Source: Gammaproteobacteria bacterium (GTDB lineage: Bacteria; Pseudomonadota; Gammaproteobacteria; Steroidobacterales; Woeseiaceae). Taken from it: 62,358 bases of DNA. The notes beneath the pieces were generated by a model that was not told the DNA's origin, did not search any database, and saw only the letters and a list, made by a program, of their open reading frames with translations. Below are positions 7,236-16,184 of the stretch, one piece after another. The position numbers were made by a program, and so were the translations under genes. Numbering within the stretch: position 1 is the first letter of the stretch; every line of letters begins with the position of its first letter. The stretch spans positions 1 through 62,358 of the forward strand of contig JAUIDP010000011.1 of NCBI GenBank assembly GCA_030429005.1, given 5' to 3'.

Positions 7236-7300
7236 CCTGCGCAGTAGGGGGCCGCTTGTGGCCGTCTCCTGCCTGACAGTCCCCCGCGTCGCTAGCCGTT
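7236..7300 (+). repeat. Array repeat, copy 12 (terminal, left half only)
   Basis: GGGGCCGCTTGTGGCCG follows the last array gene, but no -10/GACCC end is present and no same-strand gene follows. It marks the right border of the array. Confidence 0.6.
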
Positions 7301-7501
7301 CGAGCGACCGCTACCTGCAACAGCCGACGTTACCGCGGAAACATATTTTTGAACTTGGCCAAAATTCCTCCACGTGGAGCCATTCCTCGAATCTACATTA
7401 AGTATCGCGCCTACTGCGCCTCCACGTGGAAGAATGTTGAGCGAGTCGGAAAAACTGAGTCGAGCTTGCCAAGTTTAAATCCTGTTACCCGTTCGATGCC
7501 T
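7301..7501. other. Convergent intergenic spacer with a duplicated palindrome
   Basis: No gene is supported here. CCTCCACGTGGA occurs twice, at 7367-7378 and 7419-7430, and its TCCACGTGGA core is a perfect palindrome. The two copies can pair with each other or fold alone. They lie between the end of the array and the 3' end of a minus-strand gene, so a terminator or protein-binding role is possible but unproven. Confidence 0.4.
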
Positions 7502-9946
7502 TCAACAACGAATCTTCTTGTTGCCAGGATCGTACAGCGGCTTCAACGAAGCGTCCGCCGATACCCTGACGCCTGCGACTTCGATCTCGTAGTCGCCGTC
7601 GAGCACATCTTCCGACGTCACTTCTTCGCTCAAGTGCACGTAGCCGAGACCGATGCAGGCACCCAGCGTATGCCCATAAGCACCCGACGTGATGTGTCCG
7701 ACGATTTCGCCGTCACGCCAGATTGGTTCGTTGTGGTAGAGCAGGGGCTCGGGGTCGCGCAGCTGGAATTGCAGCAGGCGTTTCGGCGGACCCGCTGTCT
7801 TCTGTTCCAGTAATGCTTCGCGGCCAGTAAAACCTCCGGGTTTGTCGAATTTCACGGCGAATCCGAGACCCGCCTCGAGCGGCGTATCTTCGTCGGTGAT
7901 GTCGTGGCTCCAGTGCCGGTAGCCTTTCTCCATGCGCAGAGAATTCAGCGCGTGGTAGCCCGCATGTACGAGTCCGAACTGGTCGCCGGCTGCGACGATC
8001 TCGTCGTAGATGCCGAGCATGAATTCCGTCGGGATGTACAGCTCCCAACCGAGCTCGCCAACGAACGTGATGCGCGATGCGCGCACGTAGCCGAAGCCCA
8101 GTTCAATCTCCTGGCTGGTCGCAAATGGAAACGCCGCGTGACTCATGTCGGCGGGCGTCAGCGACTGCAGCAGATGCCGCGATTTCGGCCCCATCAGCGA
8201 GATGACGCCCATCGATGACGTCACATCGGTCAGCACGCAGTGGCTGTCCGCCGGAATGTGCTTTTTCAGCCAGGCGAAATCGCGCGTTTGCGTCTCGGCG
8301 GCAGTCACAATCAGGTAGGCATTCTCATCCAGCCGCGTGACCGTCAGGTCCGCTTCGATGCCGCCGCGATCATTCAGCCACTGCGTGTAAACCAGCCGGC
8401 CGGGTGCCACGTCAACATCGTTGGCGCAAACCTGGTTCAGGGCGGCCATTGCGTCGCGGCCTTCGAGACGAAATTTGGCGAACGATGACTGGTCGTACAG
8501 CGCGACAGCCTCGCGCGTGGCCCGGTGCTCCGCGGCGGAATACTCAAACCAGTTCTGCCGGCCGTAACTGTATTCGTACTTCGGCTCGACACCTTCCGGC
8601 GCGTACCAGTTGGGCCGCTCCCAGCCGAAAGCTTCGCCGTGACACGCCCCGCGCGCTGCAACCCGGTCGTGGATCGCCGACCTGCGCACACCGCGCGCGG
8701 TCTCGTACTGGCGGTACGGCCAGTGCGTGGCGTACAGCAGGCCAAGGCTCTCGCTGACGCGGGTCCGCAGGTACTTGCGGTTGCCCTGGAAGCGCATGTT
8801 GCGCCGCACATCGACTTCCCAAAGGTCAACCGGTGGGTACCCATCACGCATCCACTCGGCCATGACCTTGCCGATGCCACCGGCGGACTGCAGCCCGATC
8901 GAGTTCAGGCCGGCCGAGACAAAGCAGTTCTTGAGTTCCGGCGCTTCGCCAAGGTGGTAGCGCACATCCGGCGTGAAACTTTCCGGGCCACAGAAAAATT
9001 TCTGGATGCCGGCATCCTGCAGTGCGGGAATTCGTTCCATCGCGTCATGCAATACCGGTTCGAAGTGATCGAAGTCACCTGCGATCTCATCGAAGCAAAA
9101 GTCGTTGGCAATGCCGTCCATGCCCCAGGGTTTTGCCGACGGTTCGAACGCGCCGACGAGCAACTTGCCGGCGTCGTACTTGTAGTAGGTGCAGGCATCG
9201 TAGTCGCGCAGCACCGGCAAGGCAGGGTCCAGCCCTTCGACCGACTCGAATAGCGCGTAGTAATGTTCGCAGGCGTGCAACGGCAGGTTGACGCCAACGC
9301 TGGCCGCGAGGTCGCGCGACCACATGCCGCCACAAATCACGACGTAGTCTGCGGCGATGTCGCCGCTGGCTGTTGATACGCCGGTCACTCTGGCGCCGTC
9401 GTGGAGGATCTTCGTCACCAGAGTGTTCTGGAAGATCTGCGCGCCATTGCTGCGGGCACCTTTCGCCAGTGCCTGGCTGATATCGACAGCATTGGCGTAG
9501 CCGTCCGATGGAATGTGAATGCCGCCGAGCACATCGCTGCTGTTGATCAGCGGATAACGCTCGACGATCTCATCGACATCGACGACATTGACTTCGAGAT
9601 CGAACACCTTGGCCATCGATGCGCTGCGCTTCAATTCCTCGAAGCGTTCGGTATTCGTCGCAATCGATATCGAGCCGCATTGCCGGTAGCCGGTTGCCTG
9701 TCCGGTTTCCTCTTCGAGGCCGCGGTACAACTCGCTCGTGTACTTGGCAAGCTTGGTCATGTTGATGGAGGTGCGCAGCTGGCCGACGAGGCCGGCCGCG
9801 TGCCACGTCGTGCCGCTCGTCAGCTGTTGGCGTTCAAGCAAGACGACATCGCTCCAGCCGAGCTTCGCCAGGTGGTAGGCAATCGAACAACCAATCACGC
9901 CACCGCCGATGACGATGACATTTGCCTGCTTCGGAAGATCCGCCAT
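7502..9946 (-). CDS. Dimethylglycine/sarcosine dehydrogenase-like flavoprotein (DAO + GcvT)
   Basis: An 814-residue two-part enzyme. Residues 1-~390 form a DAO-type FAD fold with GGGVIG at 14-19. TTWHAAG at 46-52 contains the His that covalently binds FAD in the dimethylglycine/sarcosine dehydrogenase family. From ~430 to the end are FAO_M and GcvT-like aminomethyltransferase domains that bind tetrahydrofolate (GYRHWSHDITDEDTPLEAGL near 680-710). Expected role: oxidative N-demethylation with transfer of the one-carbon unit to THF. The substrate cannot be fixed from sequence. It starts 3 bp after the stop of the paralogous gene upstream, so the two form an operon divergent from the carnitine genes. 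Confidence 0.85.
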   Translation of the reverse strand: MADLPKQANVIVIGGGVIGCSIAYHLAKLGWSDVVLLERQQLTSGTTWHAAGLVGQLRTSINMTKLAKYTSELYRGLEEETGQATGYRQCGSISIATNTERFEELKRSASMAKVFDLEVNVVDVDEIVERYPLINSSDVLGGIHIPSDGYANAVDISQALAKGARSNGAQIFQNTLVTKILHDGARVTGVSTASGDIAADYVVICGGMWSRDLAASVGVNLPLHACEHYYALFESVEGLDPALPVLRDYDACTYYKYDAGKLLVGAFEPSAKPWGMDGIANDFCFDEIAGDFDHFEPVLHDAMERIPALQDAGIQKFFCGPESFTPDVRYHLGEAPELKNCFVSAGLNSIGLQSAGGIGKVMAEWMRDGYPPVDLWEVDVRRNMRFQGNRKYLRTRVSESLGLLYATHWPYRQYETARGVRRSAIHDRVAARGACHGEAFGWERPNWYAPEGVEPKYEYSYGRQNWFEYSAAEHRATREAVALYDQSSFAKFRLEGRDAMAALNQVCANDVDVAPGRLVYTQWLNDRGGIEADLTVTRLDENAYLIVTAAETQTRDFAWLKKHIPADSHCVLTDVTSSMGVISLMGPKSRHLLQSLTPADMSHAAFPFATSQEIELGFGYVRASRITFVGELGWELYIPTEFMLGIYDEIVAAGDQFGLVHAGYHALNSLRMEKGYRHWSHDITDEDTPLEAGLGFAVKFDKPGGFTGREALLEQKTAGPPKRLLQFQLRDPEPLLYHNEPIWRDGEIVGHITSGAYGHTLGACIGLGYVHLSEEVTSEDVLDGDYEIEVAGVRVSADASLKPLYDPGNKKIRC

Positions 9947-9949
9947 AGG

Positions 9950-12373
9950 TCAGGCTCGCAGCTTTTCGTTATTCGGGTCATAGGCGGGCTTGGACAGCAG
10001 TTCGATGGCGCGCGTTTCGCCAAGCAAGCGAACCTGCAACGGCGTGCCGGGCTTCGACAAGCCAGGCGGCACATAGCCGAAGCCGAGACTCTTGCCGGTG
10101 GCATGACCGAATCCGCCTGATGTCGTCAGGCCGACAACTGCGTCGCCAGAGTAGATCGGTTCGTTGCCGCGTACGTCCGAGTCACTCGCGTCAACCTCGA
10201 AGTAAACGAGTTGCAAGGTTCGTTCAGCGTCACTTTGTGCGATCGTTGCCGCTTTGCCGACAAACTCGTCCTTGTCCAGCTTCAGGAAACGCTCCATGTC
10301 CGCATCGATCATTGTCACTTCGTTAGTCAGCTCGGCGCCCCAGCCGCGATAGGCTTTTTCGATGCGCAGGCTGTTCACGGCATATAGCCCGAAGTCGGCG
10401 ATGCCGTACTGTTTGCCGACTTGCTGGATTGCCGCATAGATACCGGGCAGGTCGGCCATTCTCGGGTGCAGCTCCCAGCCGAGTTCACCAACGTAATTGA
10501 CGCGCAGCGCTCGCACCGGTTGTCCGGCAACCTCGATCTCCTGCCCGGTCAGCCAACGGAAGGCATCGTTCGACAGGTCGGCATCCGTCAGTTCGCTGAG
10601 CACGGCCCGCGACTTCGGACCGGCCAGCACGAGCACGCCACGATCATCCGTGACATTTCTGATCTCGACATCCTCACTGTCGCGGCGTTCCTGCCGCAGG
10701 TGATCGAGGTCGCGCAATTCGGCGCCCGCTGCCGACAGCAGGTAAAAACGGTCTGCGGCGAGGCGCGTAATCGTCACCTCACCGAGAATGCGCCCGTTCT
10801 GCGACAAGATGTGCGCCAGCACGATGCCGCCGTCCTTCGCCGGCATGCGATTGGCACACAAACGATTCAGGAATGACTCGGCATCCGGGCCGGTCACGTC
10901 GTACTTGGCAAATCCGCTCAGGTCCAGCACACCGACTCGTTCGCGCACGGCCAGGCACTCGTCGCGCACGACCTCGAAGACATTGTTGTGCCGGTAGCTG
11001 TAGTTCTCCTCGCGGCCGTCGAGTGAATACCATTTCGGCCGTTCCCAGCCGAACGTCTCGGTGAAGACGGCGCCCTTGTCTTGTAGCGTCTCGTAGAGCG
11101 GGCTGGTTCGTTGCGGCCTGCCAGCGGGCAGTTCCTCGCCCGGTAACGGCGTGGCATAGGTCATGCGGTAATCCTGGAAGCCCTTCGCGCGCGCATAGTC
11201 GGCATCCGCGTAGACGCCAAGGCGGCGCGGATCGAAACCGGTCATGTTGATTTCCGCATCGCCGTGCAGCATCCACTGCGCAAGATACTTGCCGCAACCG
11301 GCGCCCTGGGCGATGCCGAAAGAGGAGCCACAACACAACCAGAAATTCCGGATGCCGGCGACAGGACCGAGATAGGGTGGCCCGTCCGGCGGATGCGGAA
11401 TGGCGCCATTGACGATGCGCTTGATGCCCGCGTCTTCAATAATCGGCAGGCGCTCCATCGCGTAGCCCAGCCACGGCATCAGCCGTTCGAGGTCATCGGG
11501 GAACAACTCGCTGTCAGAGCTCCATTCCGGGTAACCGCGTGGCGCCCAGGCCTCGGTCATCTGCTTGCCTTCGTAGATGCCGACGAGCCCCGACTTCTGT
11601 TCCTGGCGGATGTAGGATGACGCACGTGGATCGCGAATGACCGGCAGTTCCTCGTCCCGCGCTTCGAACTCGGGTACGTTTCCGGTCACGACGTAGTGGT
11701 GCTCCATGTTCACCAGCGGCATGTCGCTGCCGACCATCTTCGAAACCTCACGGGCGAAACAGCCGCCGGCATTGACCACGACCTGCGCGACTACGGTGCC
11801 TTTTTCGGTCACGACTTCCCACTCGCCGGACGGCAGCAAATTGATATCGATGACGCGGTTGTGGCGTTCTATCGAGGCACCCATGTTGGTGGCGCCGCGT
11901 GCCATCGCGTTCGTCAGGCCGGACGGGTCGGCATGGCCGTCGCCGGTAGTGTAGGCGCCGGCAATGACGTCACTGACGTCCAGCCAGGGCACGATCTTGC
12001 TGATTTCGCTGGGACTGATGATTTCCATGTCGAAGCCGACACTTCGGGAGATGCCGTGCAGGTATTTGAACCAGTCGAGATCCTGTTGTTCGCGCGCGAG
12101 GCGTATGCCGCCGCTGGCATGCCAGCTGACGTACTGTCCGGTCATTTCCTCGAGGCGCGGATACAGGTCGTTGCTGTAGGCGTGGATCTTGGCGAGGTTG
12201 TAGTTGCCAACGAGGCTGGGGCATTGGCCTGCGGCATGCCAGGTCGACCCTGACGTGAGTTCGCCTTTCTCAACCAGCAGCACATCGGTGCAGCCTTCCT
12301 CGGCCAGGTGATACAGCAGCCCGACGCCCATGATGCCGCCACCGACGATGACGATTTGCGCGTGCGTTTTGAT
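9950..12373 (-). CDS. Second DMGDH-like flavoprotein, probable ATC start
   Basis: A paralogue of the neighbouring flavoprotein with the same layout: FAD fold GGGIMG, STWHAAG with the flavin-linking His, then FAO_M and GcvT domains, ~807 residues. The first ATG in frame (12331) falls inside the FAD-binding loop and would delete the first strand. Upstream codons carry no ATG, GTG or TTG before an in-frame TAG at 12385-12383. The natural N-terminus (KTHAQIVIVGGG) is preceded by ATC at 12373-12371, with AGGAG seven bases ahead. So either translation starts at ATC, or one base differs from ATG through mutation or error. Likely an N-demethylating, THF-dependent dehydrogenase of the betaine pathway. 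Confidence 0.8.
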   Translation of the reverse strand: MKTHAQIVIVGGGIMGVGLLYHLAEEGCTDVLLVEKGELTSGSTWHAAGQCPSLVGNYNLAKIHAYSNDLYPRLEEMTGQYVSWHASGGIRLAREQQDLDWFKYLHGISRSVGFDMEIISPSEISKIVPWLDVSDVIAGAYTTGDGHADPSGLTNAMARGATNMGASIERHNRVIDINLLPSGEWEVVTEKGTVVAQVVVNAGGCFAREVSKMVGSDMPLVNMEHHYVVTGNVPEFEARDEELPVIRDPRASSYIRQEQKSGLVGIYEGKQMTEAWAPRGYPEWSSDSELFPDDLERLMPWLGYAMERLPIIEDAGIKRIVNGAIPHPPDGPPYLGPVAGIRNFWLCCGSSFGIAQGAGCGKYLAQWMLHGDAEINMTGFDPRRLGVYADADYARAKGFQDYRMTYATPLPGEELPAGRPQRTSPLYETLQDKGAVFTETFGWERPKWYSLDGREENYSYRHNNVFEVVRDECLAVRERVGVLDLSGFAKYDVTGPDAESFLNRLCANRMPAKDGGIVLAHILSQNGRILGEVTITRLAADRFYLLSAAGAELRDLDHLRQERRDSEDVEIRNVTDDRGVLVLAGPKSRAVLSELTDADLSNDAFRWLTGQEIEVAGQPVRALRVNYVGELGWELHPRMADLPGIYAAIQQVGKQYGIADFGLYAVNSLRIEKAYRGWGAELTNEVTMIDADMERFLKLDKDEFVGKAATIAQSDAERTLQLVYFEVDASDSDVRGNEPIYSGDAVVGLTTSGGFGHATGKSLGFGYVPPGLSKPGTPLQVRLLGETRAIELLSKPAYDPNNEKLRA

Positions 12374-12633
12374 GACGCTCTCCTAATCCTTACCCTGCTG
12401 CCGGACTATAGCGCGCAAACCGCCAAAGCTGGAATACCCGTCTTGTTGAGATGCGCGCTTTGATCTAAGCTCGGCTGATTCCGTACCGTGATCAAGAGCA
12501 TGAGTTCGAAATCTCCTTATAAGAAAGTGCTCGAGTGGTGGCCGCCACCGTCCTAGCCTGTTCCGGGCCTTACCAGACACACCGCAGCAACCCGCTCAAG
12601 CAACCCGTCGCCAGCGTCACAGGGGGAAAGTAC
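12374..12633. promoter_or_regulatory. Divergent control region of the carnitine/betaine genes
   Basis: This 260-bp gap separates the two minus-strand flavoprotein genes from the plus-strand carnitine genes, so promoters for both directions must lie here. I see no strong -35/-10 pair and cannot assign the operator of the GlxA/GbdR-type regulator. AGGGGGAAAG at 12621-12630 is the ribosome binding site of the plus-strand gene. Confidence 0.4.
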
Positions 12634-13542
12634 ATGCCATTGGAAATGAACAGAGAGGTTTTTATAACCTGTCCGGTTACCGGGTCAGGAGGTACGCAGG
12701 ACCGTTCGCCACACGTCCCGCGAAGCCCGAAAGAAATCGCCGACAGTGCCATCGAGGCGGCGAAAGCCGGTGCGGCAGTTGTGCACTGCCACGTGCGCGA
12801 TCCGGAAAGCGGGAAAGCATCCCGGCGAGTCGACTACTACCGTGAAGTCACCGAACGCATCCGCGAGTCGGACACCGACGTCGTCATCAACCTGACCGCC
12901 GGCATGGGCGGAGACCTCGTCACAGGCCCGCCGGATTCGCCGTTACCGCTGGCCGATGGCACCGACATGGCGACCGCCGCCGAGCGTGTCGAGCACGTGG
13001 CCGAGTGCCTGCCGGAGATCTGCACGCTGGACTGCGGCACGATGAACTTCGCCGAAGCCGACTACGTCATGACCAATACGCCCGGCATGCTGCGCGAGAT
13101 GGGGCGGATGATGACCGACCTCGATGTTCGCGTCGAAATCGAAGCCTTTGATACCGGTCATTTGTGGTTCGCGAAACAACTGGAGGAAGAGGGTGTCATC
13201 AAATCGCCGGTGCTCGTGCAGCTCTGCATGGGCATTCCCTGGGGTGCGCCAGATGATTTGCACACGTTCATGGCCATGGTCGCCAACGTACCGAAACACT
13301 GGACATTCTCGGCGTTCTCGCTGGGACGAAACGAAATGCCGTATGTTGCGGCGGCCGTGCTCGCTGGTGGCAATGTACGCGTCGGCCTCGAGGACAACCT
13401 GTATCTCGACAAGGGCGTGCTGGCAACCAACGCGCAGCTCGTAGAGCGCGCTCGCACGATCATAGAAAACATGGGCGCGAAGGTGATCGGCCCGGACGCC
13501 GTGCGCGAGAAGCTGCAGCTCACCAAACGCGCGCCGCGATGA
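12634..13542 (+). CDS. cdhC: 3-dehydrocarnitine cleavage enzyme (BKACE family, DUF849)
   Basis: 302 residues from ATG 12634, preceded by AGGGGGAAAG. The family (beta-keto acid cleavage enzymes) uses a Zn held by the HxH seen here at 51-53 (VHCHVRD). Other family landmarks are TAGMGGD near 120-126, MNFAEADYVMTN and VRVGLEDNLYL. In carnitine users, this enzyme condenses 3-dehydrocarnitine with acetyl-CoA to give acetoacetate and betainyl-CoA. The function is supported by the next gene, a carnitine dehydrogenase-thioesterase fusion that overlaps it by four bases (ATGA), implying translational coupling. Another beta-keto acid substrate is possible, but the context argues strongly for dehydrocarnitine. 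Confidence 0.85.
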   Translation: MPLEMNREVFITCPVTGSGGTQDRSPHVPRSPKEIADSAIEAAKAGAAVVHCHVRDPESGKASRRVDYYREVTERIRESDTDVVINLTAGMGGDLVTGPPDSPLPLADGTDMATAAERVEHVAECLPEICTLDCGTMNFAEADYVMTNTPGMLREMGRMMTDLDVRVEIEAFDTGHLWFAKQLEEEGVIKSPVLVQLCMGIPWGAPDDLHTFMAMVANVPKHWTFSAFSLGRNEMPYVAAAVLAGGNVRVGLEDNLYLDKGVLATNAQLVERARTIIENMGAKVIGPDAVREKLQLTKRAPR

Positions 13543-15005
13543 AAGCCGCAATCGTCGGTGGCGGTGTCATCGGTGGCGGCTGGGCAGCACGATTCCTGTT
13601 GTACGGTTGGGATGTTGCCGTATTCGATCCCAGCCCGAAGATCGGCAGCCAGCTCGAAGCAATCCTGACCAATGCGGGCCGTTCATTGCCGGCACTGGCC
13701 GATGTGCCGATGCCGCCGCGTGGCAAGTTGTCACTGGTCGCCTCCATCGAGGATGCCGTTGCCGGTGCAGACTGGGTCCAGGAAAGCGTGCCGGAAGACC
13801 TCGCGATCAAGCACAAGGTCATCGCCGAGATCGAGGCGCATGCACCGGCACGGGCGATCCTCGGATCGTCGACGTCCGGGTTCAAACCCAGCCAGCTGCA
13901 GGAAGGCGCGCAGGAACCGGGCCGGATCCTCGTGGCGCATCCGTTCAACCCGGTCTACCTGTTGCCGTTGGTCGAAATCGTTGCCGGTGCCGGCGGAGAC
14001 GTCGCAGCGCGCGATGCCGCCTGCGACATGCTGCGCTCGATCGGCATGGCGCCACTCATCGTACGCCAGGAAATCGATGCCCACATTGCCGACCGTTTCC
14101 TCGAGGCAGTCTGGCGCGAAGCACTGTGGCTGGTGAAAGACGATGTCGCGACGACCGAGGAGATCGACGATGCCATCCGTTACGGCTTCGGGCTGCGTTG
14201 GGCGCAGATGGGCATGTTCGAAACCTACCGCCTGGCAGGCGGCGAGGAAGGTATGGCGCATTTCATTCGCCAGTTCGGCCCGTGCCTGAGCTGGCCGTGG
14301 ACGAAACTGATGGACGTGCCGGAACTCGACGAGGAACTGGTCGACAAGATCGCGTCGCAGTCCGACGCGCAGTCCGGGCAGTACAGCATTCGCGAACTGG
14401 AAGCAATTCGTGACCGCAACCTGGTCGGCATATTGCGCACGTTGAAGGAACGGAACTGGGGCGCTGGCAAACTGCTGAACGAAAGCGATGCCCGGCTCGC
14501 CGAAAGAGCCCGGTCGCCGGCGGGGACTGGCGATGCCGACGCGGCGCCGCTTCGGCTGCTGGAGTCGACGGTGCTGCCGGCCTGGATCGACTACAACGGG
14601 CACATGACCGAGTTTCGTTACGTGCAGGTATTCAGCGATTCGAGCGAAGTGCTGTTCCGCCGCGTCGGCATGCACGACGAGTACGTCGAGTCCGGGTTCA
14701 GCTATTACACGGCGGAAACCCACAACCAGTTCTACGACGAAGTTGGCGCCGACGAACCGTACTACACGACGGTGCAGGTACTGCTCGCTGACCCGAAGCG
14801 GCTGCATGTCTTCTTTCGCATGCATGCGGCGGCCGACGACCGCTTACTCGCGACGCTGGAAGCGATGTACCTGCACGTCGAGATGGCGTCCGGAAAAGTC
14901 GTCGCTGCGGCCGACGCGGCTACAGAGAAACTGATGGCGCTGGCCGAACTACATGCCGCGCTGGAGAAACCTGCATCGGCTGGCCGCTTTGTCGGCCAGC
15001 GCTAG
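13539..15005 (+). CDS. lcdH: L-carnitine 3-dehydrogenase fused to betainyl-CoA thioesterase
   Basis: 488 residues. The N-terminal ~320 residues are a 3-hydroxyacyl-CoA-dehydrogenase fold: NAD-binding GGGVIGGG at 7-14, then AHPFNPVYLLPLVEIV, the substrate-site signature of this family. From ~345 to the end is a hotdog thioesterase (IDYNGHMTEFRY, then VQVLLADPKRLHVFF). In several proteobacteria, carnitine dehydrogenase and thioesterase are separate (CdhA, CdhB) or fused, as here. Together they oxidise carnitine to 3-dehydrocarnitine and release glycine betaine from betainyl-CoA. The start overlaps the previous stop (ATGA). Cytosolic. Confidence 0.88.
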   Translation: MKAAIVGGGVIGGGWAARFLLYGWDVAVFDPSPKIGSQLEAILTNAGRSLPALADVPMPPRGKLSLVASIEDAVAGADWVQESVPEDLAIKHKVIAEIEAHAPARAILGSSTSGFKPSQLQEGAQEPGRILVAHPFNPVYLLPLVEIVAGAGGDVAARDAACDMLRSIGMAPLIVRQEIDAHIADRFLEAVWREALWLVKDDVATTEEIDDAIRYGFGLRWAQMGMFETYRLAGGEEGMAHFIRQFGPCLSWPWTKLMDVPELDEELVDKIASQSDAQSGQYSIRELEAIRDRNLVGILRTLKERNWGAGKLLNESDARLAERARSPAGTGDADAAPLRLLESTVLPAWIDYNGHMTEFRYVQVFSDSSEVLFRRVGMHDEYVESGFSYYTAETHNQFYDEVGADEPYYTTVQVLLADPKRLHVFFRMHAAADDRLLATLEAMYLHVEMASGKVVAAADAATEKLMALAELHAALEKPASAGRFVGQR

Positions 15006-15020
15006 ACGAGGAAGGGTGTT

Positions 15021-16181
15021 ATGGATTTTGCACTGACAGACGAACAACAGATGATCGTGGACACAGTCCGCAGCTTCGTCGAAAACGAGTTATATCCGCA
15101 CGAGGAAGAGGTGGAGCGTACTGGCGTCGTGCCCCGGGAGCTCGGTGATGAAATCGCGCAAAAAGTTCGCGACATCGGGTTCTTCGCGCCGAACATCTCG
15201 ACGGAGTTCGGCGGTGGCGGACTGAATACGCTGGAGTTCACGCTGCTCGAAAGGGAGCTCGGACGCGCATCGATGGCGCTGACCGTCTTCTTCGGCCGGC
15301 CATCCGGCATTCTCGAGGCCTGCGACGAGGCGCAACGCGAAAAATACCTGCTGCCGGTCGTGCGTGGCGAAAAAGTGGACGCGCTGGCGATGACCGAGCC
15401 GGATGCCGGCTCCGATGTACGCGGCATGAAATGTTCGGCAGTACAGGATGGGACCGACTGGATCCTGAACGGCACCAAGCATTTTATCAGCCATGCCGAT
15501 CTCGCCGACTTCGTAATTGTCTTTGTTGCGACCGGTGAAGAGGAGTCCCCGCGCGGGATACGCAAAAAAATCAGCTGTTTCCTCGTCGACCGGGGCACTC
15601 CGGGTTTTGAAATACGCGAGGGCTATAACTCGGTGTCGCACCGCGGCTATCACAATTGCATATTGAACTTCGACAACTGCCGGCTGCCCAGGGAACAAAT
15701 GCTCGGCGAGCCACACCGCGGCTTCGACCTGGCGAACGAATGGCTGTTCGCGACCCGGCTGACGGTGGCAGCCATGGCTGTCGGCCGCGCGCGACGCGCC
15801 ATGGAAATCGTATTGCCGTATACCGTCGAGCGCCGGCAGTTCGGCCAGGCGATCGGCAAGTTCCAGGGCGTCTCGTTCAAGCTCGCTGACATGGTGACCG
15901 AAATAGACGCGGCCGACTGGCTGACGTTGTCAGCCGCCTGGCGTTACGACAACAAGCTGCCTTCCAACCGGGAGATTGCCAGTGCCAAGCTGTATGCGAC
16001 CGAAATGCTGGCCCGGGTAACGGACGAATCACTGCAGATCTTCGGCGGCATGGGCCTGATGAGCGATCTGCCGCTGGAGCGGCTCTGGCGTGACGCACGG
16101 GTTGAAAGAATCTGGGAAGGGACGTCGGAAATCCAGCGACATATCATCAGCCGGGAACTGCTGCGACCACTAGAGAAATAG
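15021..16181 (+). CDS. Acyl-CoA dehydrogenase, probably for a C4-betaine CoA ester
   Basis: 386 residues, normal for the family. Landmarks include FALTDEQQMIVDTVRSFVEN at the N-terminus, AMTEPDAGSD near 125-134 in the FAD/substrate site, RRQFGQAIGKFQ near 273-284, and the C-terminal QIFGGMGLMSDLP with ERIWEGTSEIQR. It lies 15 bp after the carnitine dehydrogenase gene and 3 bp before a CaiD-like hydratase. The likely substrate is therefore gamma-butyrobetainyl-CoA (or the reverse, crotonobetainyl-CoA), feeding crotonobetainyl-CoA to the hydratase. That substrate is inferred from context only. Confidence 0.75.
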   Translation: MDFALTDEQQMIVDTVRSFVENELYPHEEEVERTGVVPRELGDEIAQKVRDIGFFAPNISTEFGGGGLNTLEFTLLERELGRASMALTVFFGRPSGILEACDEAQREKYLLPVVRGEKVDALAMTEPDAGSDVRGMKCSAVQDGTDWILNGTKHFISHADLADFVIVFVATGEEESPRGIRKKISCFLVDRGTPGFEIREGYNSVSHRGYHNCILNFDNCRLPREQMLGEPHRGFDLANEWLFATRLTVAAMAVGRARRAMEIVLPYTVERRQFGQAIGKFQGVSFKLADMVTEIDAADWLTLSAAWRYDNKLPSNREIASAKLYATEMLARVTDESLQIFGGMGLMSDLPLERLWRDARVERIWEGTSEIQRHIISRELLRPLEK

Positions 16182-16184
16182 ACG

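Noticed and set aside
1-7300. Classical integron with attC sites
   Set aside because: The spacing and orientation fit, but I could not find the GTTRRRY/RYYYAAC core pairs at consistent places, most units carry a promoter, and no integrase is in view.
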